Assembly: GCA_021740385.1 (NCBI GenBank)
Contig: JAIOZY010000002.1
Location: 117,209 to 181,208, forward strand
Direction of reading: 5' to 3'
Length of the DNA: 64,000 nt
Source of the DNA: Prolixibacteraceae bacterium
GTDB lineage: Bacteria; Bacteroidota; Bacteroidia; Bacteroidales; Prolixibacteraceae
The position numbers and the translations under genes were made by a program. The notes under the pieces are model-generated. The model had not been told where the DNA came from. It worked only from the letters and a program-made list of their open reading frames with translations, and made no database searches. Numbering within the stretch: the stretch's first letter is position 1; every line of letters starts with the position of its first letter. This document shows positions 9,110 through 17,122 of this stretch, one piece after another.

Positions 9110-9829
9110 TTGGAAACACCATTTTCTCTGAACAGGATTAACAAGCAGAAAAAACTGGTTGTATTAACCGGCTCGGGAATGAGCCAGGAAAGCGGTATCC
9201 GCACCTTTAGGGAAACCGGCGGATTGTGGGAAGAATACGATGTTACTGAAGTGGCCACACCCGAAGCCTGGCAGCGAAACCCGGAACTGGTTATGCGCTT
9301 TTATAACGACCGGCGCAAACAACTCTGTGAATGCAGGCCAAATGCCGGACATACAGGCCTGGCTAAACTCGAAACGTTATTCGATGTTCACATCATTACA
9401 CAAAATGTTGATGACCTGCACGAACGGGCAGGAAGCAGCAAGGTGCTACACCTGCACGGCGAACTAAAAAAAGCCCGTAGCACGGTTGATCCCTCGCTGG
9501 TTTACAACATTGATGGCTGGGAGCTGAAATTTGGCGATGTATGTGAAAAAGGCAGCCAGCTCAGGCCGCACATCGTATGGTTTGGCGAACCCGTCCCGGC
9601 CATTGAAGAGGCCGTGCAAATAGTACAGCAGGCTGATGTTTTTGCGGTTATTGGAACCTCGTTAAACGTTTACCCGGCAGCAGGTTTGCTGAATTACGTT
9701 TCGGACGGGGTACCACTCTACCTCATTGATCCCAACCCGTCGAATGTTTACTGGCAGGTAGACATTATAAAAGAGAAAGCGGGCAGGGGGGTTGAAATAC
9801 TCACACGCGAACTCGAAAAATTTTTGTAG
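9110..9829 (+). CDS. Sir2-family NAD-dependent protein deacylase
   Basis: A 239-residue sirtuin. NAD-binding L-T-G-S-G-M-S-Q-E-S-G-I lies at residues 19-30, T-Q-N-V-D-D-L-H at 97-104, and the catalytic His116 is in H-L-H-G-E-L. Tyr65 and Arg68 (F-Y-N-D-R) form the Tyr-x-x-Arg pair that marks class III sirtuins, which prefer succinyl or malonyl lysine. The four zinc-binding cysteines expected after the catalytic His are absent, with only one Cys in that stretch. The start appears to be TTG at 9110; the only later in-frame ATG falls inside the NAD motif. Confidence 0.88.
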   Translation: METPFSLNRINKQKKLVVLTGSGMSQESGIRTFRETGGLWEEYDVTEVATPEAWQRNPELVMRFYNDRRKQLCECRPNAGHTGLAKLETLFDVHIITQNVDDLHERAGSSKVLHLHGELKKARSTVDPSLVYNIDGWELKFGDVCEKGSQLRPHIVWFGEPVPAIEEAVQIVQQADVFAVIGTSLNVYPAAGLLNYVSDGVPLYLIDPNPSNVYWQVDIIKEKAGRGVEILTRELEKFL

Positions 9830-9847
9830 TTTCATTCCCTTAAAATA

Positions 9848-10513
9848 ATGAAAATGCACAAACGGTTTATATTATTATTTCTGTTAATATTTTCTTCCCT
9901 TCACATGTTCCCGCAACGTTTTCAGGGTGGTGTGCTGGCAGGTTTTAACGGCAGCCAGGTAGAGGGCGACCTTGCCAGGGGCTATCATAAAATGGGTTTC
10001 ATTGGCGGGGCATGGATCCAAACACCCATAACCGAAAATTTTTTCTGGGGCATGGAGTTGAAGTACAGTCAGAAGGGGAGCCAGATTAACCCAACAGTTA
10101 AGAACAATTACCGTTACTATATTTACAACCTCAATTATATCGACATGCCTGTAATCTTAGGCTATCACTACAAAGATATTTTCTCTGTTTTTGGCGGCCT
10201 TTCGTTCAATTACCTCATCGATAAATGGGGTGAGGACAATTACGGCACCGATCCCACGGTGTTGTATGCCGCTGTGAGTGAGTGGGAGCTGGGAATGCTG
10301 GCAGGGATTAAAGTGCCTTTCGAAAGCATGATAAACAGGCGGTGGGCACGAAACTTTTTTGTCGATTTGCGGTTTCAGTACTCGGTGTTGTCCATTTTTG
10401 GCGACCCGAACCCATTTTTTAGTTACAATTACGATTATTGTCAATTTAATAACCTTATATCAACCACGCTTTATTACCGCATAGATATTCAGCGGCGAAG
10501 CGGTTTGTTTTAA
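9848..10513 (+). CDS. Outer membrane beta-barrel protein
   Basis: A 221-residue protein with a signal peptide (cleavage near M-F-P-Q) and a run of alternating strands typical of the OMP_b-brl_2/PorT-like group: G-V-L-A-G-F-N-G-S-Q, then M-E-L-K-Y-S-Q-K-G-S, then Y-I-D-M-P-V-I-L-G-Y and L-R-F-Q-Y-S. The Y-x-D-x-P-x-x-x-x-Y step is characteristic of small eight-stranded barrels in Bacteroidota. No specific function can be read. It lies 18 bases after the sirtuin stop and 30 bases before rnr. Confidence 0.78.
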   Translation: MKMHKRFILLFLLIFSSLHMFPQRFQGGVLAGFNGSQVEGDLARGYHKMGFIGGAWIQTPITENFFWGMELKYSQKGSQINPTVKNNYRYYIYNLNYIDMPVILGYHYKDIFSVFGGLSFNYLIDKWGEDNYGTDPTVLYAAVSEWELGMLAGIKVPFESMINRRWARNFFVDLRFQYSVLSIFGDPNPFFSYNYDYCQFNNLISTTLYYRIDIQRRSGLF

Positions 10514-10543
10514 AAAAATACCTCACTATCAAAAAATAGAATT

Positions 10544-12706
10544 ATGGCGAGAAAAGGAAAAAAATCATCTAAAAAGAAAAGCGGCTTCAACAAAAAAGAG
10601 CTGAAAAAACAGATACTGGAGCTTTATTACAACGCACCCGGCCGTTTGTTGAATTACAAACAGATATCTTCGGCGTTAAAAATTAAAGATACTTCAACAC
10701 GGCAACTCATAAACGTTGCCCTGCAGGAACTGACCGATAACGGTTATCTGGTTGTTAAAGAGCGGGGTAAATATCAGCTTAAAGCCCAAACCGGATACGT
10801 GGTAGGTACCGTTGAAATGACCCAAAAAGGTTTTGGTTTTATCATTTCAGAAGAGATGGAAGAAGACATTTTCGTAGCCGGGCCTAACCTGAACCGGGCG
10901 CTGAATGGTGACAAGGTTAGGGTTTACCTTCATGCCATCAGTAAACGCAAACAGCCCGAGGGCGAAGTTGTTGAAATCATTGAACGGGCCAAAACAAGTT
11001 TTGTTGGGATCGTTTCAATGTCCCGAAATTTTGCGTTCGTGGTTCCTGCCGGGAAAAGTAATTTCGATATTTTTATCCCGAAAGATAAACTGAACGGGTC
11101 CAAACAGGGCCAAAAGGTCGTGGCAAAAATTATCGACTGGCCGGTTAACGCGAAAAACCCCTTTGGCGAAATTGTTGATGTGCTGGGTGAAGTAGGTGAA
11201 AACGATACCGAAATGCATGCCATCCTGGCCGAGTTTGATTTGCCCTACAAGTTCCCGGGCAGGGTTGAAAAATCGGCAAAACGGATTAATGTTGACATTA
11301 CGAAGGAAGAAATTGCAAAACGCCGCGATTTCCGTAACGTGCCAACATTCACCATCGACCCCGGCGATGCAAAAGATTACGACGATGCCCTGTCGTTACA
11401 AAAACTCCCAAACGGGAACCTCGAGGTGGGCGTGCACATTGCCGATGTAAGCCATTACGTGCAACCGGGTTCGCTTATCGATAAAGAAGCTTTCGACCGG
11501 GCAACATCGGTTTACCTTGTCGACCGTGTGGTGCCTATGTTGCCCGAAGTGCTATCGAACGGGGCATGCTCGTTAAGCCCAAACACCGACAAGTTATGTT
11601 TTTCTATTGCCTTTGAAATGGACAAGGATGCCAACATTAAAAATCAGTGGATTGGCCGTACCGTGATCCATTCAAACCGCCGCTTCGATTATGAACAGGC
11701 GCAGGAAATTATTGAAACCGGCAAGGGCGATATGAACCATGAAATTGTGACGCTAAACGAGCTGGCCTTGAAACTCAGGGAGCGGCGGTATAAAAACGGA
11801 TCGATCGATTTCGACCGGGTTGAAGTGAAATTCATTCTTGATGAAGAAGGGAGGCCAACCGGCGTTTATTTCAAAGAAGCGAAAGAGGCCAACCATTTAA
11901 TTGAGGAGTTCATGTTGCTGGCCAATAAACGGATTGCTGAATTTATTGGGAAACCAAAAGAAAAGGGTAAAGCCAAAACTTTTATATACCGTATTCACGA
12001 CCGCCCAGACCCCGAAAAACTGGAATCGTTTAATAACTTTATCAACAAGTTCGGGCTTGGCATCGATCTCAACACCCCGGCCAGCATATCGTCATCGATG
12101 AATAAATTGTTGGCACATGTGAAGGGCAGCAACGAGGAAAATGTGGTTTCCAACCTGGCGGTACGATCAATGTCAAAAGCCGTTTATTCAACACGCAACA
12201 TTGGTCATTACGGGCTCTCGTTCAGTCATTACACCCACTTTACATCGCCCATAAGACGTTACCCCGATTTAATGGTTCACCGTCTGCTTGAACGTTACCT
12301 TAGCGGAGGGCGCTCGGTAGGGGGCGAAGGCCTCGAAGAACAATGCCGCCACACATCGAACATGGAGCAACGGGCCGTTAATGCCGAAAGGGCTTCCATA
12401 AAATACAAACAGGTTGAATTTATGCAGGATAAAGTGGGCAAAGAATTTACCGGAACCATATCGGGTGTAACCGACTGGGGCATTTATGTTGAACTGAACG
12501 AAAACAAGTGCGAAGGCATGGTATCCATTAGAGACCTTACCGGTGATTTTTATTTCTTCGACGAAAAGAATTACTGCATTTCGGGCATGCATACCAACAA
12601 ATGTTACCAGTTGGGTTCCGAAGTAAACGTAAAAGTGACCAATGCAAACCTCGAAAAGAAACAGATCGATTTTAAGTTGGTTGAAGGAAGACAGGGTGAT
12701 GTGTGA
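10544..12706 (+). CDS. rnr: Ribonuclease R
   Basis: A 720-residue 3'-5' exoribonuclease of the RNB family. The order is a lysine-rich N-terminus, a winged-helix segment (about 25-85), two cold-shock OB folds (about 85-240), the RNB catalytic domain from about residue 265 with the acidic motif D-P-G-D-A-K-D-Y-D-D-A (about 272-282), the S-P-I-R-R-Y-P-D motif, and a C-terminal S1 domain. It degrades structured RNA in mRNA and rRNA quality control. It is somewhat shorter than the E. coli enzyme, as is usual in this phylum. Confidence 0.95.
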   Translation: MARKGKKSSKKKSGFNKKELKKQILELYYNAPGRLLNYKQISSALKIKDTSTRQLINVALQELTDNGYLVVKERGKYQLKAQTGYVVGTVEMTQKGFGFIISEEMEEDIFVAGPNLNRALNGDKVRVYLHAISKRKQPEGEVVEIIERAKTSFVGIVSMSRNFAFVVPAGKSNFDIFIPKDKLNGSKQGQKVVAKIIDWPVNAKNPFGEIVDVLGEVGENDTEMHAILAEFDLPYKFPGRVEKSAKRINVDITKEEIAKRRDFRNVPTFTIDPGDAKDYDDALSLQKLPNGNLEVGVHIADVSHYVQPGSLIDKEAFDRATSVYLVDRVVPMLPEVLSNGACSLSPNTDKLCFSIAFEMDKDANIKNQWIGRTVIHSNRRFDYEQAQEIIETGKGDMNHEIVTLNELALKLRERRYKNGSIDFDRVEVKFILDEEGRPTGVYFKEAKEANHLIEEFMLLANKRIAEFIGKPKEKGKAKTFIYRIHDRPDPEKLESFNNFINKFGLGIDLNTPASISSSMNKLLAHVKGSNEENVVSNLAVRSMSKAVYSTRNIGHYGLSFSHYTHFTSPIRRYPDLMVHRLLERYLSGGRSVGGEGLEEQCRHTSNMEQRAVNAERASIKYKQVEFMQDKVGKEFTGTISGVTDWGIYVELNENKCEGMVSIRDLTGDFYFFDEKNYCISGMHTNKCYQLGSEVNVKVTNANLEKKQIDFKLVEGRQGDV

Positions 12707-12719
12707 AAAGAATAAATGC

Positions 12720-12881
12720 TTTTATTTGCCCGTTATATAAATCAGAAAAAGGAAAAATTAAGTCGTAATCGTTCCAATTTAAGTTTCCATCAATCAATGA
12801 AAAATTCGAAAAATTATTTTCATCTAAATATTTCTTAATCGAAGGATGAAGAGATGTTGATAAAAACGGCTTTACAAAATC
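12720..12881 (-). pseudogene. Remnant of a small gene, DUF2442-like
   Basis: The 335-base gap between rnr and dapL is not empty. On the minus strand from 12,881 an open frame reads D-F-V-K-P-F-L-S-T-S-L-H-P-S-I-K-K-Y, then D-G-N-L-N-W-N-D-Y-D-L-I-F-P-F-S-D-L-Y. The G-x-L-x-W-x-D-x-D-x-x-x-x-x-x-L-Y ending recalls DUF2442 proteins, which are often partners in toxin-antitoxin-like pairs. A TGA stands directly before the Asp codon and there is no start codon, so the 5' part is lost or frameshifted. The family call is tentative. Confidence 0.4.
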
Positions 12882-12998
12882 TCAATCTGAACTGAAATTC
12901 AATGTTTGCAGTCGGTCTCTCACCATGAACCACAACCTTAAAATATCGTTATCGTTTTTGTATCCAACATGTAAAAAACCAATTCTTCCTTATTTTTT

Positions 12999-13006
12999 TA
13001 TCTTTG
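12999..13006 (+). promoter_or_regulatory. Putative Bacteroidota -7 box of dapL
   Basis: TATCTTTG matches the Bacteroidota -7 consensus TAnnTTTG and lies 35 bases before the dapL ATG. I do not see a clear TTTG -33 box at the usual distance, so this is suggestive only. Confidence 0.4.
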
Positions 13007-13041
13007 CAAAACTGAAAAAATTAAATCGAAAAAAATAGTTT

Positions 13042-14271
13042 ATGGCAATCATTAACGAGAATTATTTTAAGTTGAAAGCAGGATACCTGTTTCCCGAAAT
13101 TGGGCGCAGGGTAAAAGAGTTTAGCGAAAAGAATCCCGATAAGAAGGTGATTAAAATGGGGATTGGCGATGTTACACAACCGCTTGCCCCGGCCATTGTC
13201 GAAGCCTTTCACCAGGGAGTGGAAGAGCTGGCATCGGCTTCTACCTTCAGGGGTTACGGCCCCGAACAGGGTTATGCTTTTCTTCGTGAAGCCATTGCGG
13301 AAAACGATTACCAGTCGCGCGGGGTAAACATCAGCCCCGACGATATTTTTATATCCGACGGATCGAAATGCGATACCGGAAACATCCAGGAAATATTTGG
13401 CAGCGACAATGTAATTGCCGTGGGCGACCCGGTGTACCCGGTGTATGTCGATACCACCGTGATGTCGGGCAAAACCGGCAGTTGCAACAGTAAGGGCTAT
13501 TTCGAAGGCATTGTTTACATGCCGTGTACCGAGGCAAACAATTTTGTACCGGAACTTCCAACGGAAAAAGCCGACCTGATTTTCCTCTGTTACCCCAACA
13601 ATCCTACCGGAACAGTGGCAACCAAAGAAGAGTTAAAAAAATGTGTCGATTATGCCCTGAAAAACAAGAGCATTATTCTTTACGATGCTGCATACCAGGC
13701 ATTCATTACCGATGACAGCATCCCGCGCAGTATTTATGAAATTGAAGGCGCCGAAAAGTGTGCCATCGAATTCAGAAGTTTTTCAAAAACAGCCGGGTTT
13801 ACCGGAACACGTTGCGCCTTTACTGTAATACCCGAAGGGGTAATGGCTTATGACAAAGCGGGGAATGCCCATCCGGTTAAGCCCTTGTGGAACCGCCGCC
13901 AGTCGACAAAATTCAACGGCGTGTCGTATCCGGTACAAAAAGCCGCGGCTGCTGTTTATTCTCCCGAGGGTAAAAAGCAGGTTAGTGAAACCATTGCTTA
14001 TTACCTCGAAAACGCGCGAATTATGCGCGAAAGCCTCGAGGAAGCGGGTTATACCGTTTTCGGCGGAGTGAATGCCCCCTACGTTTGGGTGAAGACCAAA
14101 GGCGGAATGACCTCGTGGGATTTCTTCGATAAAATATTGAATGAAGCCAATGTTGTTGGTACACCCGGCTCGGGCTTTGGGCCTTCGGGCGAAGGCTATT
14201 TCCGTTTTTCGGCTTTTGCCGACCGGGATAATGTACATGAGGCGATGAAACGGGTCAAAAACCTGAAATAA
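13042..14271 (+). CDS. dapL: LL-diaminopimelate aminotransferase
   Basis: A 409-residue PLP-dependent class I/II aminotransferase. The N-terminus has K-A-G-Y-L-F-P-E-I, then [10 protein letters not shown], both typical of DapL. The PLP lysine is Lys249 in [13 protein letters not shown]. The enzyme converts tetrahydrodipicolinate directly to LL-diaminopimelate for lysine and peptidoglycan synthesis, bypassing the acyl-blocked route. The gene is alone here; no dapF neighbour is in view. It is followed by a hairpin. Confidence 0.94.
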   Translation: MAIINENYFKLKAGYLFPEIGRRVKEFSEKNPDKKVIKMGIGDVTQPLAPAIVEAFHQGVEELASASTFRGYGPEQGYAFLREAIAENDYQSRGVNISPDDIFISDGSKCDTGNIQEIFGSDNVIAVGDPVYPVYVDTTVMSGKTGSCNSKGYFEGIVYMPCTEANNFVPELPTEKADLIFLCYPNNPTGTVATKEELKKCVDYALKNKSIILYDAAYQAFITDDSIPRSIYEIEGAEKCAIEFRSFSKTAGFTGTRCAFTVIPEGVMAYDKAGNAHPVKPLWNRRQSTKFNGVSYPVQKAAAAVYSPEGKKQVSETIAYYLENARIMRESLEEAGYTVFGGVNAPYVWVKTKGGMTSWDFFDKILNEANVVGTPGSGFGPSGEGYFRFSAFADRDNVHEAMKRVKNLK

Positions 14272-14306
14272 TATAATCGCTTGTATTTATACAGTGAATT
14301 TCGGAG

Positions 14307-14352
14307 AGCGAATGACGGTAAAGTTTAGAGGGTCATTCGCTTTCTGTATTTT
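14307..14352 (+). terminator. Terminator-like hairpin after dapL
   Basis: AGCGAATGAC (14,307-14,316) pairs with GTCATTCGCT (14,332-14,341) across a 15-base loop, and T-rich sequence follows. It sits 36 bases after the dapL stop. The interrupted T tract makes it a moderate rather than a textbook terminator. Confidence 0.6.
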
Positions 14353-14389
14353 AAACTCTGTTAAAATGGGTGTTAAATTATGTTAGCTG

Positions 14390-14422
14390 TTTGTTTTGCC
14401 GTTCTCAAATAAATTACATTTG
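14390..14422 (+). promoter_or_regulatory. Promoter with TTTG and TAnnTTTG boxes
   Basis: TTTG at 14,390-14,393 and TACATTTG at 14,415-14,422 are separated by 21 bases, fitting the Bacteroidota -33/-7 promoter consensus. The ATG of the next gene is at 14,430, only 7 bases past the -7 box, so transcription should start at or within a base or two of the start codon. Confidence 0.6.
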
Positions 14423-14429
14423 CCATTGA

Positions 14430-15206
14430 ATGAAAAAAATACTCGGAATAACATTCATCATTTCGCTGCTTGTAAGCGTGTCGGTCAATTTGTATTCACA
14501 AGCCGGCGAGTTGTATCTCGTTACGGTGAAAGGAAAAGTGATCAGTGCCGAAACGGGTGAGCCAGTATCTTATGCACATGTGATTAACCCGCGTGTGCAC
14601 GGTGGTACCACAACCAACAGCGAAGGCATTTTTACCATCAACATGCTTACCGAAGATACGTTAACTGTGCGTGCGGTAGGTTTTGTCGACAGCAAATTTT
14701 ACGTTACCGAATTCCCGCCAAAGCCGCTTTACGAAATTAAATTGAAACCGCAGCGTTACCTGCTCAACGAGGTTACCGTATCGGAGAAATCATCGTTACG
14801 AAAAAGTTTGGGCCTGCCCGAGGCGAAACCGCTCGATATACCGGTTGAGTACCGTGGCGATTCGTATAACAAAGACCCATCGGTGTTGGCCGCTGTTTTT
14901 AGCCCGCTATCGTATTTGCAATACAAAACAAGCGATAAAGAAAAAGATAAGCGTGCAACCCGGAATGCCATACAGACCCAGAAAGAGTGGGTGCAATTTT
15001 CTAAATACCACAACCTGCGTACCATTAAACGTCTTACCGGCCTCAATGGCCCCGATGCCGAAGAATTCATGATTTACTGTAACATAAATAACCGTCTGCC
15101 CTATAATGCCAGCCAAATGGAGATCGAATTCCAGATTATGAGCCTTTTCTTTGAATACAAAAAAGAAAAGGAAGGAGAAGAAAAAGAAAAAGCAGGTAAA
15201 GAGTAA
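14430..15206 (+). CDS. Exported carboxypeptidase-regulatory-like domain protein
   Basis: A 258-residue protein with a signal peptide (cleavage near N-L-Y-S-Q) followed by a CarboxypepD-reg-like beta-sandwich: V-K-G-K-V-I-S-A-E-T-G-E-P-V-S-Y-A-H, G-G-T-T-T-N-S-E-G-I-F. The same fold precedes the plug of many TonB receptors, but here it stands alone. The C-terminal 120 residues are charged and end in a Lys/Glu-rich tail. Similar stand-alone proteins occur widely in Bacteroidota envelopes without an assigned function. It lies before the sigma factor gene. Confidence 0.75.
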   Translation: MKKILGITFIISLLVSVSVNLYSQAGELYLVTVKGKVISAETGEPVSYAHVINPRVHGGTTTNSEGIFTINMLTEDTLTVRAVGFVDSKFYVTEFPPKPLYEIKLKPQRYLLNEVTVSEKSSLRKSLGLPEAKPLDIPVEYRGDSYNKDPSVLAAVFSPLSYLQYKTSDKEKDKRATRNAIQTQKEWVQFSKYHNLRTIKRLTGLNGPDAEEFMIYCNINNRLPYNASQMEIEFQIMSLFFEYKKEKEGEEKEKAGKE

Positions 15207-15257
15207 TGCAATCATTCGTTTTTTACTTTTTGGGATTTTAAATCAAACACTGCCAAC

Positions 15258-15755
15258 ATGTTTTCTTTGATAGAGAAATTGTTCGATGTTTATTATTCAC
15301 CGCTTTGCAACTATGCCTCACGTATTGTTGGTAATGCCGATGATGCTGAAGACATTGTGCAGTCGCTGTTTGCACAGTTCCTTCAAAAGAATAATTTGCA
15401 GGCAGTAAAAGTAAGCGAAGCATATTTGCTGAGGAGTGTAAAAAACAAATGCATTGACTTTATCAGGGCACAAAAAAAACTTTTCAGAAATGATTCTGAC
15501 ATAAATTATCCGGCATTGGAACCCAACGACATTAGCGAAGAAGAAATTGAACCGCTGTTTTATTACTACGCGGCCAAGCTGCCACCCAAAACACGCGAAG
15601 TTTTTTTAATGAGCCGCGTAAATAAACTCACCTACAAAGAAATAGCCGAAGAACTTAGAATTTCACAAAAAACCGTTGAGAACCAAATGGGGAGTGCCCT
15701 GAAAAAGCTAAAAATCATTTTGCAGAAGGAACATTACTTTTTGTTGATGGTATAA
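15258..15755 (+). CDS. ECF RNA polymerase sigma-70 factor
   Basis: A 165-residue extracytoplasmic-function sigma factor. Region 2 is visible as L-C-N-Y-A-S-R-I-V-G-N-A-D-D-A-E-D-I-V-Q, and region 4 as L-T-Y-K-E-I-A-E-E-L-R-I-S with a helix-turn-helix and K-T-V-E-N-Q-M. It belongs to the Bacteroidota expansion of sigma factors that pair with FecR anti-sigma proteins and TonB receptors. The FecR and receptor genes follow, but a 425-base repeat-filled gap separates them, which is unusual. Confidence 0.9.
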   Translation: MFSLIEKLFDVYYSPLCNYASRIVGNADDAEDIVQSLFAQFLQKNNLQAVKVSEAYLLRSVKNKCIDFIRAQKKLFRNDSDINYPALEPNDISEEEIEPLFYYYAAKLPPKTREVFLMSRVNKLTYKEIAEELRISQKTVENQMGSALKKLKIILQKEHYFLLMV

Positions 15756-16180
15756 TAAATTATTTTTTGTTAAAATGGGTGGGATCAATTTTTTTATTGT
15801 AGAAATCTAATATGTTGTTTAAAAGATTTTGGGTTCTAAAGCCCGGTTGTGATGTTTATATATTATCCGTCGGTTCAAACCGACGGCAATTCAAAAAAAT
15901 GACAACTGCAATATGAAACGAAAATGACCCCAACGGGGTCAAATAATAGTAGCCCCGGGCAATCCCGACCTTAAGTCGGGAGCAACCCGGGGTTAAAAGT
16001 AGCAACAAAAAAACCGGCCACGGTAACCCTTTCAAAAAAATGCACACTTTGTATGGCCGGAATTTAGTACCGCAGAAAAAGGAGATATTTTATTATTATT
16101 TTTCATCCACGAATAGGGGTATCCCCGATTTTTTACGACTTGTTAATAAACACTGTTGTTTTAAACAAAAAACCTGAAAA
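15756..16180. repeat. Gap with three stacked palindromes
   Basis: No gene is seen in this 425-base gap. It contains hairpin 1 at 15,867-15,886 (CCGTCGGTT, CA loop, AACCGACGG), hairpin 2 at 15,925-15,941 (TGACCCC/GGGGTCA), and a nested hairpin at 15,953-15,992 whose outer stem is CCCCGGG/CCCGGGG and inner stem TCCCGAC/GTCGGGA. GC-rich palindromes of this style are dispersed in many Bacteroidota genomes. They probably form RNA hairpins between the sigma and anti-sigma genes. Confidence 0.75.
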
Positions 16181-17122
16181 GTGGTGAAAAATATTTATAC
16201 AATTCTTGAAAAGCATTTTCAGCAACATACAACGTCGGACGAAGAAAAAACCATTGCCCGTTACAGGGAGGAAAATCCGCAGGAATACATCGTGTTGAAA
16301 AACCTTTGGTACAGCAATGCCAAAATTGACGTCAAAGATTTCGATGCAGTAAAAGCCTGGCCAAAAGTGCAACGCAAAGCGCCCCAAAGAAAAATTTACC
16401 TGCCGTACAATATTAAACGCATTGCCGCTGTCGCCCTCGTCATTATTATTGGCAGTATGCTTGCATATTTCATTTCAGCAAAACATGTTGGCAAACCGGT
16501 CATGGTTGAAATTCATAACCTGACCATGCAAATTGACACGATCATCCTTGCCGATGGTACCACTGTTTGGCTGAACCGCGATTCGAAACTGCTGTATCCC
16601 GAAAAGTTTAAAGGCAAAACCCGCGAGGTAAAACTCTTGGGCGAAGCTTTCTTCGATGTAGCCAAAAAAACGGGAAAACAATTTGAAGTGAACACCGGTT
16701 TTTCAACAGTAACGGTCTTGGGCACCTCGTTCAACGTTTTTGCCGATTCGTTGCAAACCGAAATTTCTGTAGCTTCAGGAAAGGTAAAAGTGCGGTCGGT
16801 TTTTTCTGAAGAAGAAGTGTATTTGTTGCCCGACGATAAAGTTATTGCTACACGAGATAACCTGGTAAAATCCCAAATAACAAACCCAAATTATTTATCG
16901 TGGAAAACCGGGGTGTTTTTGTTTGAAGATACCCCGTTGACCACGGTCGTTAATGATTTAAACCGCTATTACCCGAAACCAATACGGCTAAAGGGTGATA
17001 AAAACGAATTGCTTTTTTCTGCAAAGTTCGACCAGGCCAAACAGGAAGACATATTAGAAATTTTAAAAATCACTTTAAACCTCAATATCACAGAAAACAC
17101 AAACTTTTATGAAATCAATTAG
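16181..17122 (+). CDS. FecR family anti-sigma factor
   Basis: A 313-residue inner-membrane regulator. Residues 1-80 are cytosolic and would hold the sigma factor; a single membrane helix lies at about 81-99; the periplasmic part has a FecR domain (about 118-215: L-A-D-G-T-T-V-W-L-N, G-E-A-F-F-D-V, T-V-L-G-T-S-F-N-V) and a C-terminal DUF4974-like domain. It relays the state of the TonB receptor to the sigma factor. The start is GTG (16,181 or 16,184). Its end overlaps the receptor gene by 14 bases, indicating coupling. Confidence 0.92.
   Translation: MVKNIYTILEKHFQQHTTSDEEKTIARYREENPQEYIVLKNLWYSNAKIDVKDFDAVKAWPKVQRKAPQRKIYLPYNIKRIAAVALVIIIGSMLAYFISAKHVGKPVMVEIHNLTMQIDTIILADGTTVWLNRDSKLLYPEKFKGKTREVKLLGEAFFDVAKKTGKQFEVNTGFSTVTVLGTSFNVFADSLQTEISVASGKVKVRSVFSEEEVYLLPDDKVIATRDNLVKSQITNPNYLSWKTGVFLFEDTPLTTVVNDLNRYYPKPIRLKGDKNELLFSAKFDQAKQEDILEILKITLNLNITENTNFYEIN

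Noticed and set aside
15856..16047. 63-residue leftward frame with a hydrophobic start
   Set aside because: It lies wholly in the palindromic repeats; the apparent signal peptide is a product of the GC-rich hairpins.
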